Notes under the pieces: model-generated
What the model was told of the DNA's origin: nothing
What the model saw: the letters and a program-made list of their open reading frames with translations, nothing else
The model's database searches: none
Source: Hygrocybe punicea
Lineage: Eukaryota > Basidiomycota > Agaricomycetes > Agaricales > Hygrophoraceae
Assembly: GCA_963556145.1 (NCBI GenBank)
Contig: OY744467.1
Coordinates: forward strand, 2,728,001-2,792,000
Direction: 5' to 3'
DNA length: 64,000 nucleotides
Part shown: piece by piece, positions 11,155 through 21,399 of the stretch
Numbering within the stretch: the first letter of the stretch is position 1
Layout of the letters: every line of letters starts with the position of its first letter
Made by a program: the position numbers and the translations under genes

Positions 11155-11990
11155 GTGGCCCAGGATATATCGTGACAAGATTGGCCTGGACCATCCCAGC
11201 TGGGCCGGAATATAACTTGATAGCACCAGCCTAGACCATCTCAATTGGTGCAGGATATATCCTGAGAACATCAGCCTCGACCATCTCCGTTGGGCCAGGT
11301 CCTGATATATCCTGGGAACATCAGCCTGGACCATGTGAGTTGGGCCAGGAGATATCCTGAAAACACCAGCCTGGACCATCTCAGTTGGGCCAGGATATAT
11401 CCTGGGAACATCAGCCTGGACCATGTTAGTTGGGCCAGGATATATCCCAGGAACACAAGCCTGGACCATGTGAGTTGGGCCAGGATATATCCTGGGAACA
11501 TCAGCCTGGACCATGTGAGTTGGGCCAGGATATATCCTGGGAACATCAGCCTGGACCATGTTAGTTGGGCCAGGATATATCCTGGGAACACCAGCCTGGA
11601 CCATGTGAGTTGGGCCAGGAGATATCCTGAAAACACCAGCCTGGACCATCTCAGTTGGGCCAGGATATATCCTGGGAACATCAGCCTGGACCATGTTAGT
11701 TGGGCCAGGATATATCCCAGGAACACCAGCCTGGACCATGTGAGTTGGGCCAGGATATATCCTGGGAACACCAGCCTGGACATCTCAGTTGGGCCAGGAT
11801 ATATCCTGGGAACATCAGCCTGGACCATGTTAGTTGGGCCAGGATATATCCTGGGAACACCAGCCTGGACCATGTCAGTTTGGCCAGGATATATCCTGGG
11901 AACACCAGCCTGGACATCTCAGTTGGGCCAGGATATATCCTGGGAACATCAGCCTGGACCATCTCAGTTGGGCCAGGATATATCTCAGCC
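11155..11990. repeat. 45-bp minisatellite (about 18 units)
   Basis: Tandem units of 45 bp (15 codons), each holding a perfect 16-bp palindrome CCAGGATATATCCTGG, followed by gaacatcagcctggacc and atgtgagttgg. Units differ mainly in (t/g)gag versus (t/c)tcag and tcag versus ccag. One unit is a base short (11784-11788), which shifts frame. Because 45 is divisible by three and units lack stops, long frames are open on both strands; these are not taken as genes. The array start also flanks the N gap in copy 1. Confidence 0.95.
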
Positions 11991-12059
11991 TGATTCAGCT
12001 ATCCCCAAGCCAGTTGGGTGATCTCATTTTCAGGCATCCCAAGTGAGTTGGTAATATCT

Positions 12060-12480
12060 TGCTGAATCTGGTGTTATTGCTCCTATTTCCATTTCCCTTT
12101 GTTCTCCCTCATTGGCCGAGGACTCTCATCCGAAATTAGATAGACATTTTTGTAGTATAAAAACGGTGCCCAAGTGCTGTGTCATAATAAGAAAGTAGTT
12201 TCCCCGTTTCCCCTCACTCAGAATCTGCCTCTCAGTAAAAATATATCATTCACACAACTCGTCAGTCTTCTTGACCCTCTCTCCATTGTTCTACCGTTGA
12301 CATTCTTACATCACTTGTCACCCGACACCTGACCCGCCGTACCCGACATTGTCAGCTTTGTCAGCTTAGACCGGTTTCGATAGATATCAGTAGTTTTACT
12401 CAGTGGCTTTCTACCCTTTGTCTCTTATCATTTTACTGAAGCTTGCTAAACTATTCCTTGTCACTTCTACACTGACACCC
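12060..12480 (+). promoter_or_regulatory. LTR-like / promoter-like stretch
   Basis: After the minisatellite, a GTATAAAAACGG TATA box at about 12155-12166 is followed by pyrimidine-rich leader-like sequence. This looks like the 3' half of an LTR or a promoter. No partner LTR or clear primer-binding site was found. Nothing else recognisable lies between the minisatellite and the Plavaka remnant. Confidence 0.25.
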
Positions 12481-12519
12481 CCAGGCTAGGATCATTGTTC
12501 CACAGCTACCCTGACCTCG

Positions 12520-13872
12520 CCATTACACCAGGTCAAGCAACATGCTGCTGAACTTAGCAGTGTCTTCCCAATCACCCAGGACATGTGCATTAACACATGT
12601 CTGGCATTTGTTGGTCCTTGGTCCAATTATGAGCAATGTCTGAAGTGTGGTGAAGAGCATTACAACCTTCACAAGAGTACCTGGACCAATAGAGTTGCCC
12701 AAAAAGAATTCTGTATAATCCTGATTGGCCCACAGCTTCAAGCCCTCTGGAGGTCACCTGACCATAATATGCAGTATTGAGAGTGATGAACAGGACAAAT
12801 TCTGGCAGACATGCAAGCAAATGGGGGTAACATCCCAGTCTACGTTGACCTCTTTGTGGGAGCGACTACCTTGAGGCTGTGACTGATGAAAGAATTAAAT
12901 TTAGTGACATGGTTCTACTGCGCTCTGTTGATGGTGCTCAGCTCTACTGTAATAAAAGCTTGGATGACTGGATTCTCATTTGGATTATTGGCGATCACTC
13001 ACCAGAATCACAGTATAAAAAAAAAGAATTCACCCTGGCAGATGTATTCCTGGACCCAACAAGCCAGGAATCCTCGACTCCTTCATGTTCACAGCATTGC
13101 ACCATCTTTCCACCATTCAAAATGAGGGACTCAAGATCTGGGATGCAGCCAGAAACATCACCTTATCACACCCCTTCTTCTTCCTTGCTTGCACTGATGG
13201 ACCTGCAATGACGCTCTTAAATGGTGGTGTTGGCCATCATGGAATAGTGCATGACAGGGTGTATACCCTCAAAAACTGAGGGTTTGTATGCATTTTCTTC
13301 AGGGGTATCATTGAGTTCTCATTAATGGTGGCCTTAAAGAAATCTAGGTTTTTTCTACTGTACACTTACATGTTATGTGTGTTTTTCATCATTTAAACTC
13401 CCTGAAATCTTTTAGATTGAGTGCTCAAAAAAAAAAAAGGTGTTGTTGTCTGAGTTTTTTAGTTCCAGGGGTATACCCAAGGGTACATTTCATGATATTT
13501 CATGTATAGAACTAGACAGACAAGTCCAATCAATTTGGACTCTTATGCTAATATATAGATCAACTTCAGGCCTTCCTTTTAACTCAAGAAATTAAGATCT
13601 AATTCATAATATTAGTTATGTTATATAGATAATAAGTTTTTTTCTGTGGGTATTGGGGGTATACCCCTGTCATGCACTATCATGGAAAGAGTGGATGCCA
13701 GGTCTATTGTCTATATAAATGTCACCACAAACAAGGCAGGTCGCACTACTATCTGGTTCAGCTTAAACCCAATAACTACCCATGAATATTGTTGGCTTGC
13801 AGATACCTGTTTTGAGATAGTGCTTCTCATACTGAGCCTTATTTTGAGAACCCATGAGGTACTGTAGCCTTT
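12520..13872 (+). pseudogene. Plavaka-type transposase remnant
   Basis: Conceptual translation in shifting frames shows the Plavaka signature order: CLKCGEEHYN (zinc-binding CxxC), IGPQLQALWRSP, then a frame with SDMVLLRSVDGAQLYCNKS and IIGDHSPESQYKKKEF, then HHLSTIQNEGLKIWDAARN, then LACTDGPAMTLLNGGVGHHG. After an inserted hAT MITE (13245-13679) it resumes with a GKSGC, HYY, PNNY pattern. There are frameshifts between these blocks, in-frame stops, and no complete N- or C-terminus, so it is dead. Plavaka is a DNA-transposon superfamily known from Agaricomycetes; this is a strong clue to the organism group. Confidence 0.75.
13245..13679. mobile_element. hAT MITE H1 in Plavaka
   Basis: Both ends read TAGTGCATGACAGGG...; the right end is the reverse complement of the left with one inner difference. 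It is flanked by perfect 8-bp target duplications TCATGGAA at 13237-13244 and 13680-13687. The 435-bp interior is AT-rich with no ORF. It splits the Plavaka frame at VGHHGK, so it is younger than the Plavaka copy. TAGNG ends plus 8-bp duplications are the hAT hallmark. Confidence 0.93.
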
Positions 13873-14011
13873 GGAGGTAGTTGTCAGCAGTAATCAGAAC
13901 TCATGGTGAGATTGCTGAATGGAATGTCAGGGTAATCACATCCAGCAACAGCAGTGTGAACCTCTTCGACCTCATCATGCAACATATTTAACAGCAATTC
14001 CCCTCCACAAC

Positions 14012-14511
14012 TCATTTGCGAGCAAACTTTTCCTCTGCATATATGGCAGCACAAGTAGCCCGGGCCATCGCCAATGCTTGATGTGCTTTGTATCCGAGTC
14101 CGACTCGGTCAAGTGCTCGAAACTTCTGTGAATGGCTCTGGAATGCTTCAAATGGATTCAAGTGTCTCTTATTCTGATTATAGTAGCATTTAAACATTCT
14201 ATCTAAACATCAAGGATCCAGTTGCTACATACCTGTGAAGGAAGAATATTACCAGCTGCTGTTGAAAGTTGATGTTTATGTTTGCCAGTGATTACAGATG
14301 ACGTATGAATGTGGACACCACTAGTGATGGTTGTAGATGGGATCACTGGCATGTGGGGAGATGAGGAGGAGGAAGGCAATTGGACCGAGGATGACTTGGA
14401 GTCTGCAGTTGCAAGAGGGAAATGGTTTGTTGTTGAGTGGTGAGACTCGGATGTTGAAATAACACTGGCAGATCCAGTGGCACCACTCCTCACTGTGGCC
14501 ATGGTCATCAT
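14012..14511 (-). CDS. Hypothetical Ser/Thr-rich protein (two exons)
   Basis: Exon 1 at 14511-14233 starts with ATG (MMTMATVRSG...) and is rich in Ser, Thr and His. A GTATGT donor and a 59-bp intron lead to exon 2 at 14173-14012 (NKRHLNPFEAFQSHSQKF ... AAIYAEEKFARK, stop TGA). The exons join in phase, giving 146 aa. No domain is recognised. The C-terminal part is charged and probably helical. It lies 220 bp downstream of the larger minus-strand gene and could be its 3' exons, since I could not settle whether the intervening sequence is intron or intergenic. Confidence 0.45.
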
Positions 14512-14731
14512 GTGTGTTTGGACAGGTTAAAACCAGGTTGTACTACTAATACTAAGTGCTGACTGCTTGTTGATGTTTGTATTGGTCAGATCATGAATCA
14601 TTCCGACAACCATCACACACTTTGACGTTGTGCGGTTTCAAACCAGCGAAATCCAAACCAGTGACCAGTGAAAATCATTCCAAGTCACTCCTGACCAGCT
14701 CAGAGCAAGTCTTCTATTAGAATAGTTGTGA

Positions 14732-17400
14732 TTAGAAGAAGTCAAATAGATAGTTTGCAGCATTTGTACACACCTCACCAGGCATCTCTCTGATCTCATC
14801 TATCTCCTTTTGCATTTTTGTGTGGACCGACAAGATCATTTGTTGCACTTTCTCATAGAGGGCAACAATCTTAGCTGGTGGGATCTCTGTAGTCAAATGG
14901 AGGTCTTGCTCAGAGATCCAAGTGAAGTCGTCCACATTTTCGATTCCTGCAAGCTTGAGGACGTGATTGTCTCCTATTTCCAGGAATTTGCCTGTTGGAT
15001 CCGAAGCATCGAGGATAGATATAAGCTTGTCTGCACTCAGATATTCAAATGGATATGTTTCAATGACTGGTGCAACTAAAGACAGACAGTGGTCAAGAGG
15101 ATTGGTGATAGTGTTGGGGAAGTTCGGTCTCAGACCGACCCAAACCCGGTTTAGACCGAACCGAAACCGCCGGTTTCGGTTTCGGTTTGGGAAATTTCGG
15201 CTGAGACCGAACCGTTCAGTCTCCGGTTTGGAGATTTGGCCGTGGGCCGAAACGGTTTCAAACTCAGTTTGAACCGCAAACCGACAGTCCAAAGTCGGCT
15301 ACATGGCTGACTTCGAAAGTCACCCAAAGTCACCAACCCCACCAACAACACCCCCGATATACGCCAAACGAAGACGATGGAGCACCCGAGGTCGACAAAA
15401 CGGGCGGCGGGGTACTCCCTGCCGCCTGCGTATGTTTTTTATTTTTATTTATTCGAACTTAACTAACGCATTTACAAATTACAGGTTGATGCACCACGGC
15501 CACCACCACCACCACCACCACCACCACCACCACCACCACGACAATGACCACGACAACGGCAACGACAACGGCGACGGTTACAACCACCGTCAACGCCACG
15601 CCGGACGCGCCCACAGCAACGCCCACGGCCCACCCCCAGCGCCACGCCAAACGCGTTCAAAACGCGCGCCAAACGTACGTGAATGGGGTGGAGTCAACAA
15701 GGTGGAAGAGCAGCAGGGGTGGTGCATCCACCCCGCTCCTTCGTGGTATGTACCTTTATTCATTTTTTCACTGATTTATTCGTCCATTATAGAACGCGGC
15801 ACCGTACCACCACCACCACGCAACACTAACACCACCGAGGAAGGCCAACGCGGGGTCAACCCGGCCGTCGTCGTGTGTACAACGCGTATGACGCGTCCGG
15901 ACACCCTCGCGAAGAGGCTCCTATGCCACCACCACCACGCGTCCACCGAAAACAACCAAAGCGGCCCAGCCGTCATCGCGTGCACAACGCGTATGATGCG
16001 TGGGGCACCACCACCACCACCACCACCACCACCATCACGCGTCCACCGAAAACGGCCAACGCGGTCAACCCACATCGCATGTACAACGCGTGTGACGCGT
16101 CGGGACACCCATGGAGAAGCCCGCGTGCGGCTCAATGCCGGCACAGGGTGTGCCAGCACCCCAGCACCCCAATCTCACCTCGCAAACAGGCTGGCCACGT
16201 CAATTGACGTGCGCAGCACTGTTGCGAGGTCAGAATGGTGCAGGGGCACTGAGCACTAGCGGTCCGCGGTTCAGACCGCGTTTGGACCGAAACCGAACCG
16301 ATGCAAACCGTTTGCATCGGTTTCGGTCTGGTTTGGGGACTTTGGGTGGAAAACCGGACCATTCGGTTTCCGGTTTGGGCAAAAAGGCCCCAAACCGGAC
16401 CAAACCAAACTTCCCCAACACTAATTGGTGAAAACTGGCATGTGGTTAGCCTGCAGTTTCTTGGCAGGGTGCATGGGTTTGCTGGAATGTGGGACATTCT
16501 AGTTAAGTAGATTGTGAGACGTCTGATAGCATATGACAGAACGCTGTACATACCTTCACAGCTCTGGTGACATTCTCATCATCTGCATCAGTATATCCAA
16601 GTCCTGCTTCATCCCTGGTGTGTTTGTTGCTCTTCTGTATTTCATACTAATTATTGTATTGGTAAATATTTATGCCAGACAGGCACTCACCACCTTTTTA
16701 ACCACCCTCTTACACAGCACTAGTGCTGCAAAGTCGTCGGGGTGAAAATTAGGAGGTGCAGGTATGTAGGGAGGGTACGAAGGACCGTAGTATTCTGGTG
16801 GGCACTGAGGTTGGAAATTGGGTGGTAATCAAGGCTAGTGTTTCACAGGGGTAACCCTAGGGTCTGAAAAGCCCAACCCTTACCCTTACCCTGGAAAACC
16901 CTACCCTTTACCCTAAGGGTAGGGGTTGAAAAGGGTCTGACATAAGCAGAAATAATTGTGTTGTAATGTACTCAGATATTATTTTTGAGTGTTTTGTAAT
17001 TAATTTCAGTAGTGAAGGTCAAATATTTTTGTATAGAATTACCATATATGGTAATACTTGGCATGCTTTGTCATACCCTTTGCAACCCTGGGTGTGTAAA
17101 GGGTATGAATTCCCAACACCCTACCCCTACCCTCCATACCCCTGGGCCAAAAACCCAGGGTTGACCCTTACCCCTGTGAAACACTAATCGAGGCACTTGA
17201 TGAGGAGCTGGCATCCCATAGCAAGGAGGTTGAGGGTTGCTGTTGACGCCATGAGGACTCACATGATAGTGCGCTACTGGAACCCAATCTGGACCGAAGA
17301 AGAGAGAAGTGAGGTGTGCTAGTAGCCCATCCAGATCGTAACCAAATATATTGTAGTCGGCATCCACACGACCACCACAACCATTCGGTGCTTGATCCAT
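14732..17400 (-). CDS. Hypothetical gene with two hAT insertions
   Basis: Proposed start at 17400 (MDQAPNGCGGRVDADYN; an upstream ATG at 17433 is also in frame). The first exon is Pro/Tyr-rich (PPEYYGPSYPPYIPAPPNF) and ends in CKRVVKK at a GTGAGT donor (16690). A small exon at 16614-16554 ends in a GTATGT donor. A long intron contains the 1.3-kb MITE H2. The next exon at 15075 (VAPVIETYPFEYLSADKL ... MQKEIDEIREMP) either splices at 14778 (GTGAGG) or stops at 14732. MITE H3 splits exon 1 in the coding sequence. My junction between exons 1 and 2 does not keep phase, so there may be a frameshift or a missed site. No domain is recognised. The gene is probably inactive because of H3. Confidence 0.45.
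15109..16423. mobile_element. Non-autonomous hAT element H2 with cassette
   Basis: Ends are TAGTGTTGGGGAAGTTCGG and its near complement; perfect 8-bp duplications ATTGGTGA lie at 15101-15108 and 16424-16431. Subterminal regions are packed with CCGAACC/GGTTTCGG repeats in both orientations, as expected for transposase binding sites. The interior (plus polarity) has two canonical introns, 15430-15484 (GTATGT...CTAAC...ACAG) and 15746-15792 (GTATGT...ATAG), then CCA/ACG-rich low-complexity sequence, then palindrome C. It sits in an intron of the minus-strand host gene. No transposase is present. Confidence 0.92.
16177..16230 (+). repeat. 54-bp double palindrome, copy C
   Basis: Arms ACCTCGCAAAC / GTTGCGAGGT and a perfect 16-bp core CACGTCAATTGACGTG. 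It lies 193 bp from the right end of H2. Confidence 0.92.
16836..17186. mobile_element. hAT MITE H3 in coding exon
   Basis: Ends TAGTGTTTCACAGGGGTAA and its complement; flanking 8-mers ATCAAGGC (16828-16835) and ATCGAGGC (17187-17194) match at 7 of 8. Subterminal CCCTTACCC/CCCTACCC words resemble telomere repeats but are inner copies of the end sequence. Removing the element restores one frame across the junction (HQVPRLPPNFQ) in the minus-strand gene. Confidence 0.9.
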
Positions 17401-18553
17401 GTCAACGAGTAAAAAGGAGGATGGCCTTTCCAAGGATCTGTGGCAGCATCTTTTGTGTGCAATTCTAGTATGGCCAAATGTATAGGTAGGTATATTGGGA
17501 AGGACCCTAGTCTCAAGTTATGATGGTAAGTGGTGGTTGTAGACGATTTTACAGGGTGCACATCGCTTAGCAGGCCTGCTGCCGTATGTCCGAGTCAAAT
17601 TTTTAATATGATCATTGCTAGCTAACATACTTTGGTATATAATAATCAGTGCTACACCAATATCATCGTTGTCATGTAACCCCTTCCTCTCGCCATGCCA
17701 GGGTCTGGTAACTCTAGTTCTCAAATGCCTAACCAGATGTCCTCAGTTCCAGAAGACGAACTTGAAGATGAACTGGTGACATATGCTGGTGCCAAACGTC
17801 GGATTGCAGCACTCAAAAAACAGCTTAGGAACTTACAGGAGGGGGAGCCAAAGCATAAATCGTACGTATTGGTGTTATGCTTGGGCCAAAGAAACATAAT
17901 TTCACAACATGCTGTCATGGTGAACCAGGGGACTGGCCTCTAATGTGACCCAGGGCCATGTCATTTGTTGACTGGTGTCGATGTTCCAATCCATTGATGA
18001 ATTGGTGGAAGAGTTCGACTGGCATCATTCTCTGCAAGCCAAAGGAGAGAATAATGTGGAGCATACCATAGAGTCAGTCCACCTGTCATCCAACCATCAG
18101 GCGAATCAAACTTACTCATATCCAGAGAGAATCATACCATACGAGGTTACAAACAACTCATCCGATATATTCCATTGATCAAGACAAAACTCGTTGATCT
18201 GGACGTGCCAGAGCTCACCTGCTATTTCTGAGAGGTAAGAGTTGCCTTCAACTGCATCAACAATTGAGAAGTCATGATGACATTCTGCAAAGTTGCATAA
18301 AGAAGCAGGTGGTGCCCAAGGTGATGACACAGGAAATTTAAAAGCTGACATCATCTCGTGGATTACATTACTTTTCAAAGCCCCAGTAACACCACTGTCA
18401 CCTGATAATAAAATGGACTGTGGCTTCGAGCATGATGATACTGGTCGACTCCTCTGCCCCATTGACTACAATTGGGAAAATGAAAGATACACCAATTCTG
18501 TGCCTGGCTTTAATGATTGATAACTAACATTATGAAGTGTATGCACCAAGATC

Positions 18554-19590
18554 TAGGCAATGACACGGGTACGGGTAACCCGTGCGGGTTGTGGGTACGG
18601 GTACTGCCGGGTACGGGTACGGGTTACCTTTTTTGGACCCGGGCAAAACCCGTACCCGTGACCGCGGGTCTTGGCATACCCGCATGTCAGCATCAACACA
18701 AACGGACACAACAACCCAGCAGCAACCGCTTACCAACACCGTTTTCAAGTGCCCACCGCCTCCGCCTTGACGCAAACACCACCAATGGCGTCCCAAACGG
18801 CCCCATCCTCGCGCAAAACCGTGTCCCAACATGGAGACGCATCACGCTCCCGCGTCAGCCCCAAACACACCGTCCCCGCTGCAAAACACGTCCAAACGCG
18901 TCTCAAGTCCCACCCTGGCCCAAAACCCCGCGCCCGTGCAAGAAATCGCGTTCAAACGCGTCCCAGACCGCGGTCCCACAACACCTGACAATTTGACGCC
19001 CACACAGGCCCCAAAACCCGTGCCTGTGCAACAGAACGTGCCCAAACGCGCTCCAGACCCCGTTCCCCCCAATTACATGCCCACACGCGCCCACAGCCCA
19101 GAATCACGACGCCACCATCCAGACGCCGCAACTGCGAACGCCAAGGCTCAATGGCATCGAAACGCGGGCTGACGCGTACGCAAGGTTCGAGACGACAAAG
19201 GAGGATGAGAGGAAGGGGAGAATGAGAGATGGTGCAGGGAACGAGGAGATGGATACGATGGGCGAGATTCTCTCGCCTACGAGACCACCCATCGCCTGGT
19301 TCCCAGCCCCCCCCACTCCCCACGAGAACCACCCGTCGCGTGGCTCCCAGCCCCCCCACTCCTCGCGTTTGCACAGCGCCATGTCAATTGACGTGCGTGT
19401 CAGCAACGCGAGGTAGATGTGGGCTGGAACCCGCTGGGTTTCCTGCGCGGGTCAATACCCGTACCCGACCCGCCGCTACCCGCCATCTACCCGCTAAAAA
19501 AAGACCCGTGGGTAGACGGGTACGGGTTGGAGCGGGTCCAGGTCCGGGTCGGCCTCGGGACACCCGTGGGTATACCCGTGTCATTGCCTA
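18554..19590. mobile_element. Non-autonomous hAT element H4 with cassette
   Basis: Ends TAGGCAATGACACGGGTA and its exact complement; perfect 8-bp duplications CCAAGATC at 18546-18553 and 19591-19598. Subterminal CCCGTACCC/GGGTACGGG repeats occur at both ends. The interior is C/A-rich on the plus strand (CAAAC, ACGCG, CCCCA words), followed by palindrome D. I saw no convincing intron in this copy. It splits the DUF6532-like gene. Confidence 0.95.
19360..19414 (+). repeat. Double palindrome, copy D
   Basis: Arms CCTCGCGTT / AACGCGAGG are exactly complementary; core CATGTCAATTGACGTG (one symmetric mismatch). It lies 176 bp from the right end of H4. Confidence 0.9.
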
Positions 19591-20357
19591 CCAAGATCTG
19601 CGATGGCCATCCTGACTTCACTGTGACGGCAGATTCATGGCCTGCATTTCTTTTCCCACGTGGTCAAGGTGACTTAGATGACGTTGAAAAGGGACTGTTT
19701 CGAAGTGCTCTCTTAGTAAAGGTCACAGTTCTTGTTTTATTCCTGTCACCGTGACTCCATACTTATGAACACTGGTGCTATAGGCCTTCAAACATATTTT
19801 TACCTTGCCAACCTCAGCTTGAGACATTGACAGCGAACTGGACAACGATCAAATACACACCCAAAAACGCCACAAATCAACCAAAGCCTCCACACATGGA
19901 CATGTTGCCAATTTGCTAGGCATGAAGTCAGTCACACCTCGGTCGATTGCATATATCGCTGTTCAGGTCAAATATGTTTTTGGGTCATCTGGACAAAGCT
20001 AATAGATTGACTTGGATGCCTTCGTTTAGCTCCACTTTGCTCTTCCTAATGTGAGTGCTTGGAATGAGAATGACAGCTGCTTCAGCTACAGTGCCTTCTA
20101 TGGGAATATTGTGGAATTCTTCGAAAACACTCCGGGTCTTGCAGCTCAGGCCCAAGTCACACAACTCCTCTCATGGTGGACAATGTAAGTGAGCCAAATT
20201 CCATTGATCTGAAACTAACCCATAGTATGCATGTAGCAAAGTTTTTGGAGGTCACCAGGCATCTGGCCAGGCTCAGTCGCACTCCAGCTCCTCTGTTTCC
20301 AAATTAGCCATCCAGCGTGCCACACGTGAGCGTGTAGTTACCGATAATACTTTATAG

Positions 20358-20854
20358 TTTCCAAACATGTGTCCAATATATCTGCTTTTATATGTTCTCC
20401 AACTGAATATCTCTTCCAAGATCTACCAAATTTTGTGTTTCCTGTAGCACTTCGAAACACCTCTTTTTTTTGGGATTAGCTGACATATATCTGGAATGAG
20501 TACCTGCTTATGACATGACTCTGTAATCTTGAGCCTCAATGCCAATGGGACCAATCATTGCACTAGCCACAAGCCCCTTGTAATTCAAAACATCTATCTG
20601 TAACTTATACCACACAAGATTGAATTATGATTTAGAACTTCTCTTGCTGTAATGTGAACTTCAAGATATTAGATAGCATCCTGCATGATCTTATGTTGTT
20701 GCCAACATTTGGGCACAGATTGCAGACATACGAATATATTACAGCTTTTGCAAATGCTGCTGAGGTATGCATTACAGTATAAGGGATTACCATGCGAACT
20801 GCAATTATTATATGTATTGTTTGTGTTCATTGTGTTACAACCGCATTATACAGT
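20358..20854. other. No recognisable feature
   Basis: AT-rich sequence between the DUF6532-like gene and the copia LTR. No coding pattern, repeat or RNA gene was recognised. Confidence 0.5.
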
Positions 20855-21134
20855 GTTGCCAGAAAATTCCCAATTTCCTGATGGACCCAGTATGTGTTTC
20901 CTAGGGACTGGCCAAATAGGCGCAGAAAGGATTGATAATCCATATCACGTGACCCCAGAACTCAAACATGCCTGTCCAATGAATAATGCTGGTGTGCAGC
21001 AGTTATCTACCTTAACACAAGAAACTTCTAGTAGATTTAGCAAGTAGTATAAAAACCCTCTCAGAGAGAGGCAATTATAATTAATTCCACATAAAATATC
21101 TTAGCAGTCAACAACCACTGCACCATATATCACA
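20855..21134 (+). repeat. Probable copia 5' LTR
   Basis: Begins TGTTGCCAGAAAATTCC and ends ...ATATATCACA directly before ATTGGTTATGG, where a primer-binding site would lie. It contains a GTATAAAAACCCTCTC TATA/initiator region near 21047-21062. The size (280 bp) suits a copia LTR, and a gag-like ORF starts 75 bp downstream. No 3' LTR was found in the window, so the exact ends are uncertain. Confidence 0.5.
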
Positions 21135-21399
21135 ATTGGTTATGGCTGTAACGGAAACACAATCATGCACCTCCAAACATCACATTACCACCTCGAATAC
21201 TAGCCAACTATGACAGATGAAGTCATGCACACATTGGGATTCTACCGGATTAAGTTATTGAAGGGGAACAATTGGATGCCATGGAAGAGACAGATGTTAG
21301 CCGTGCTATGGGATCTCAGGTTAGAAATGTACATCAATGCAAAATCGAAGGCCCCTATCCCAGCAGACACTTCCCATCCAACACCAGCAGAATCCGGGG

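Larger units (their letters stand above)
6024..11274. repeat. Large duplicated segment, copy 2
   Basis: Second copy of the segment at 1-5251. It carries the same ORFs, GC-rich block and foldback. Unlike copy 1 it continues without a gap into the full 45-bp minisatellite array and then into the Plavaka remnant, so it is the better-anchored copy. Confidence 0.97.
17695..20357 (+). pseudogene. DUF6532-like gene disrupted by hAT
   Basis: The ATG at 17695 opens MPGSGNSSSQMPNQ..., with a coiled-coil-like stretch (AGAKRRIAALKKQLRNLQ) and a GTACGT donor. Later blocks match the family as I know it: GDDTGNLKADIISWI and DDTGRLLCPIDYNWE; after the inserted element, DSWPAFLFPRGQGD and EKGLFRSALLVK; then AFKHIFTLPTSA, GMKSVTPRSIAYIAVQ, YGNIVEFFENTPG, LLSWWT and SVSKLAIQRATRERV, with stop near 20357. 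This block order is that of DUF6532 proteins, an uncharacterised, highly multicopy Agaricomycete family. Stops between some blocks may be introns or decay. H4 (18554-19590) lies between the LCP and WPAFL blocks, so the copy is very likely broken. Confidence 0.6.

Noticed and set aside
11155..11990. CRISPR-like array
   Set aside because: Units are contiguous near-identical repeats without unique spacers, in a eukaryotic genome; it is a minisatellite.
16855..17175. Telomere-like CCCTAA/CCCTTACCC words
   Set aside because: They are short irregular subterminal repeats of MITE H3, bounded by its ends and target duplication, not a telomeric tract.
18112..18462. A 116-aa minus-strand ORF
   Set aside because: Antisense to the DUF6532-like blocks on the plus strand, which have the family order.
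20685..21047. A 120-aa ORF upstream of copia
   Set aside because: It crosses the probable LTR start and has no coding character; treated as chance.
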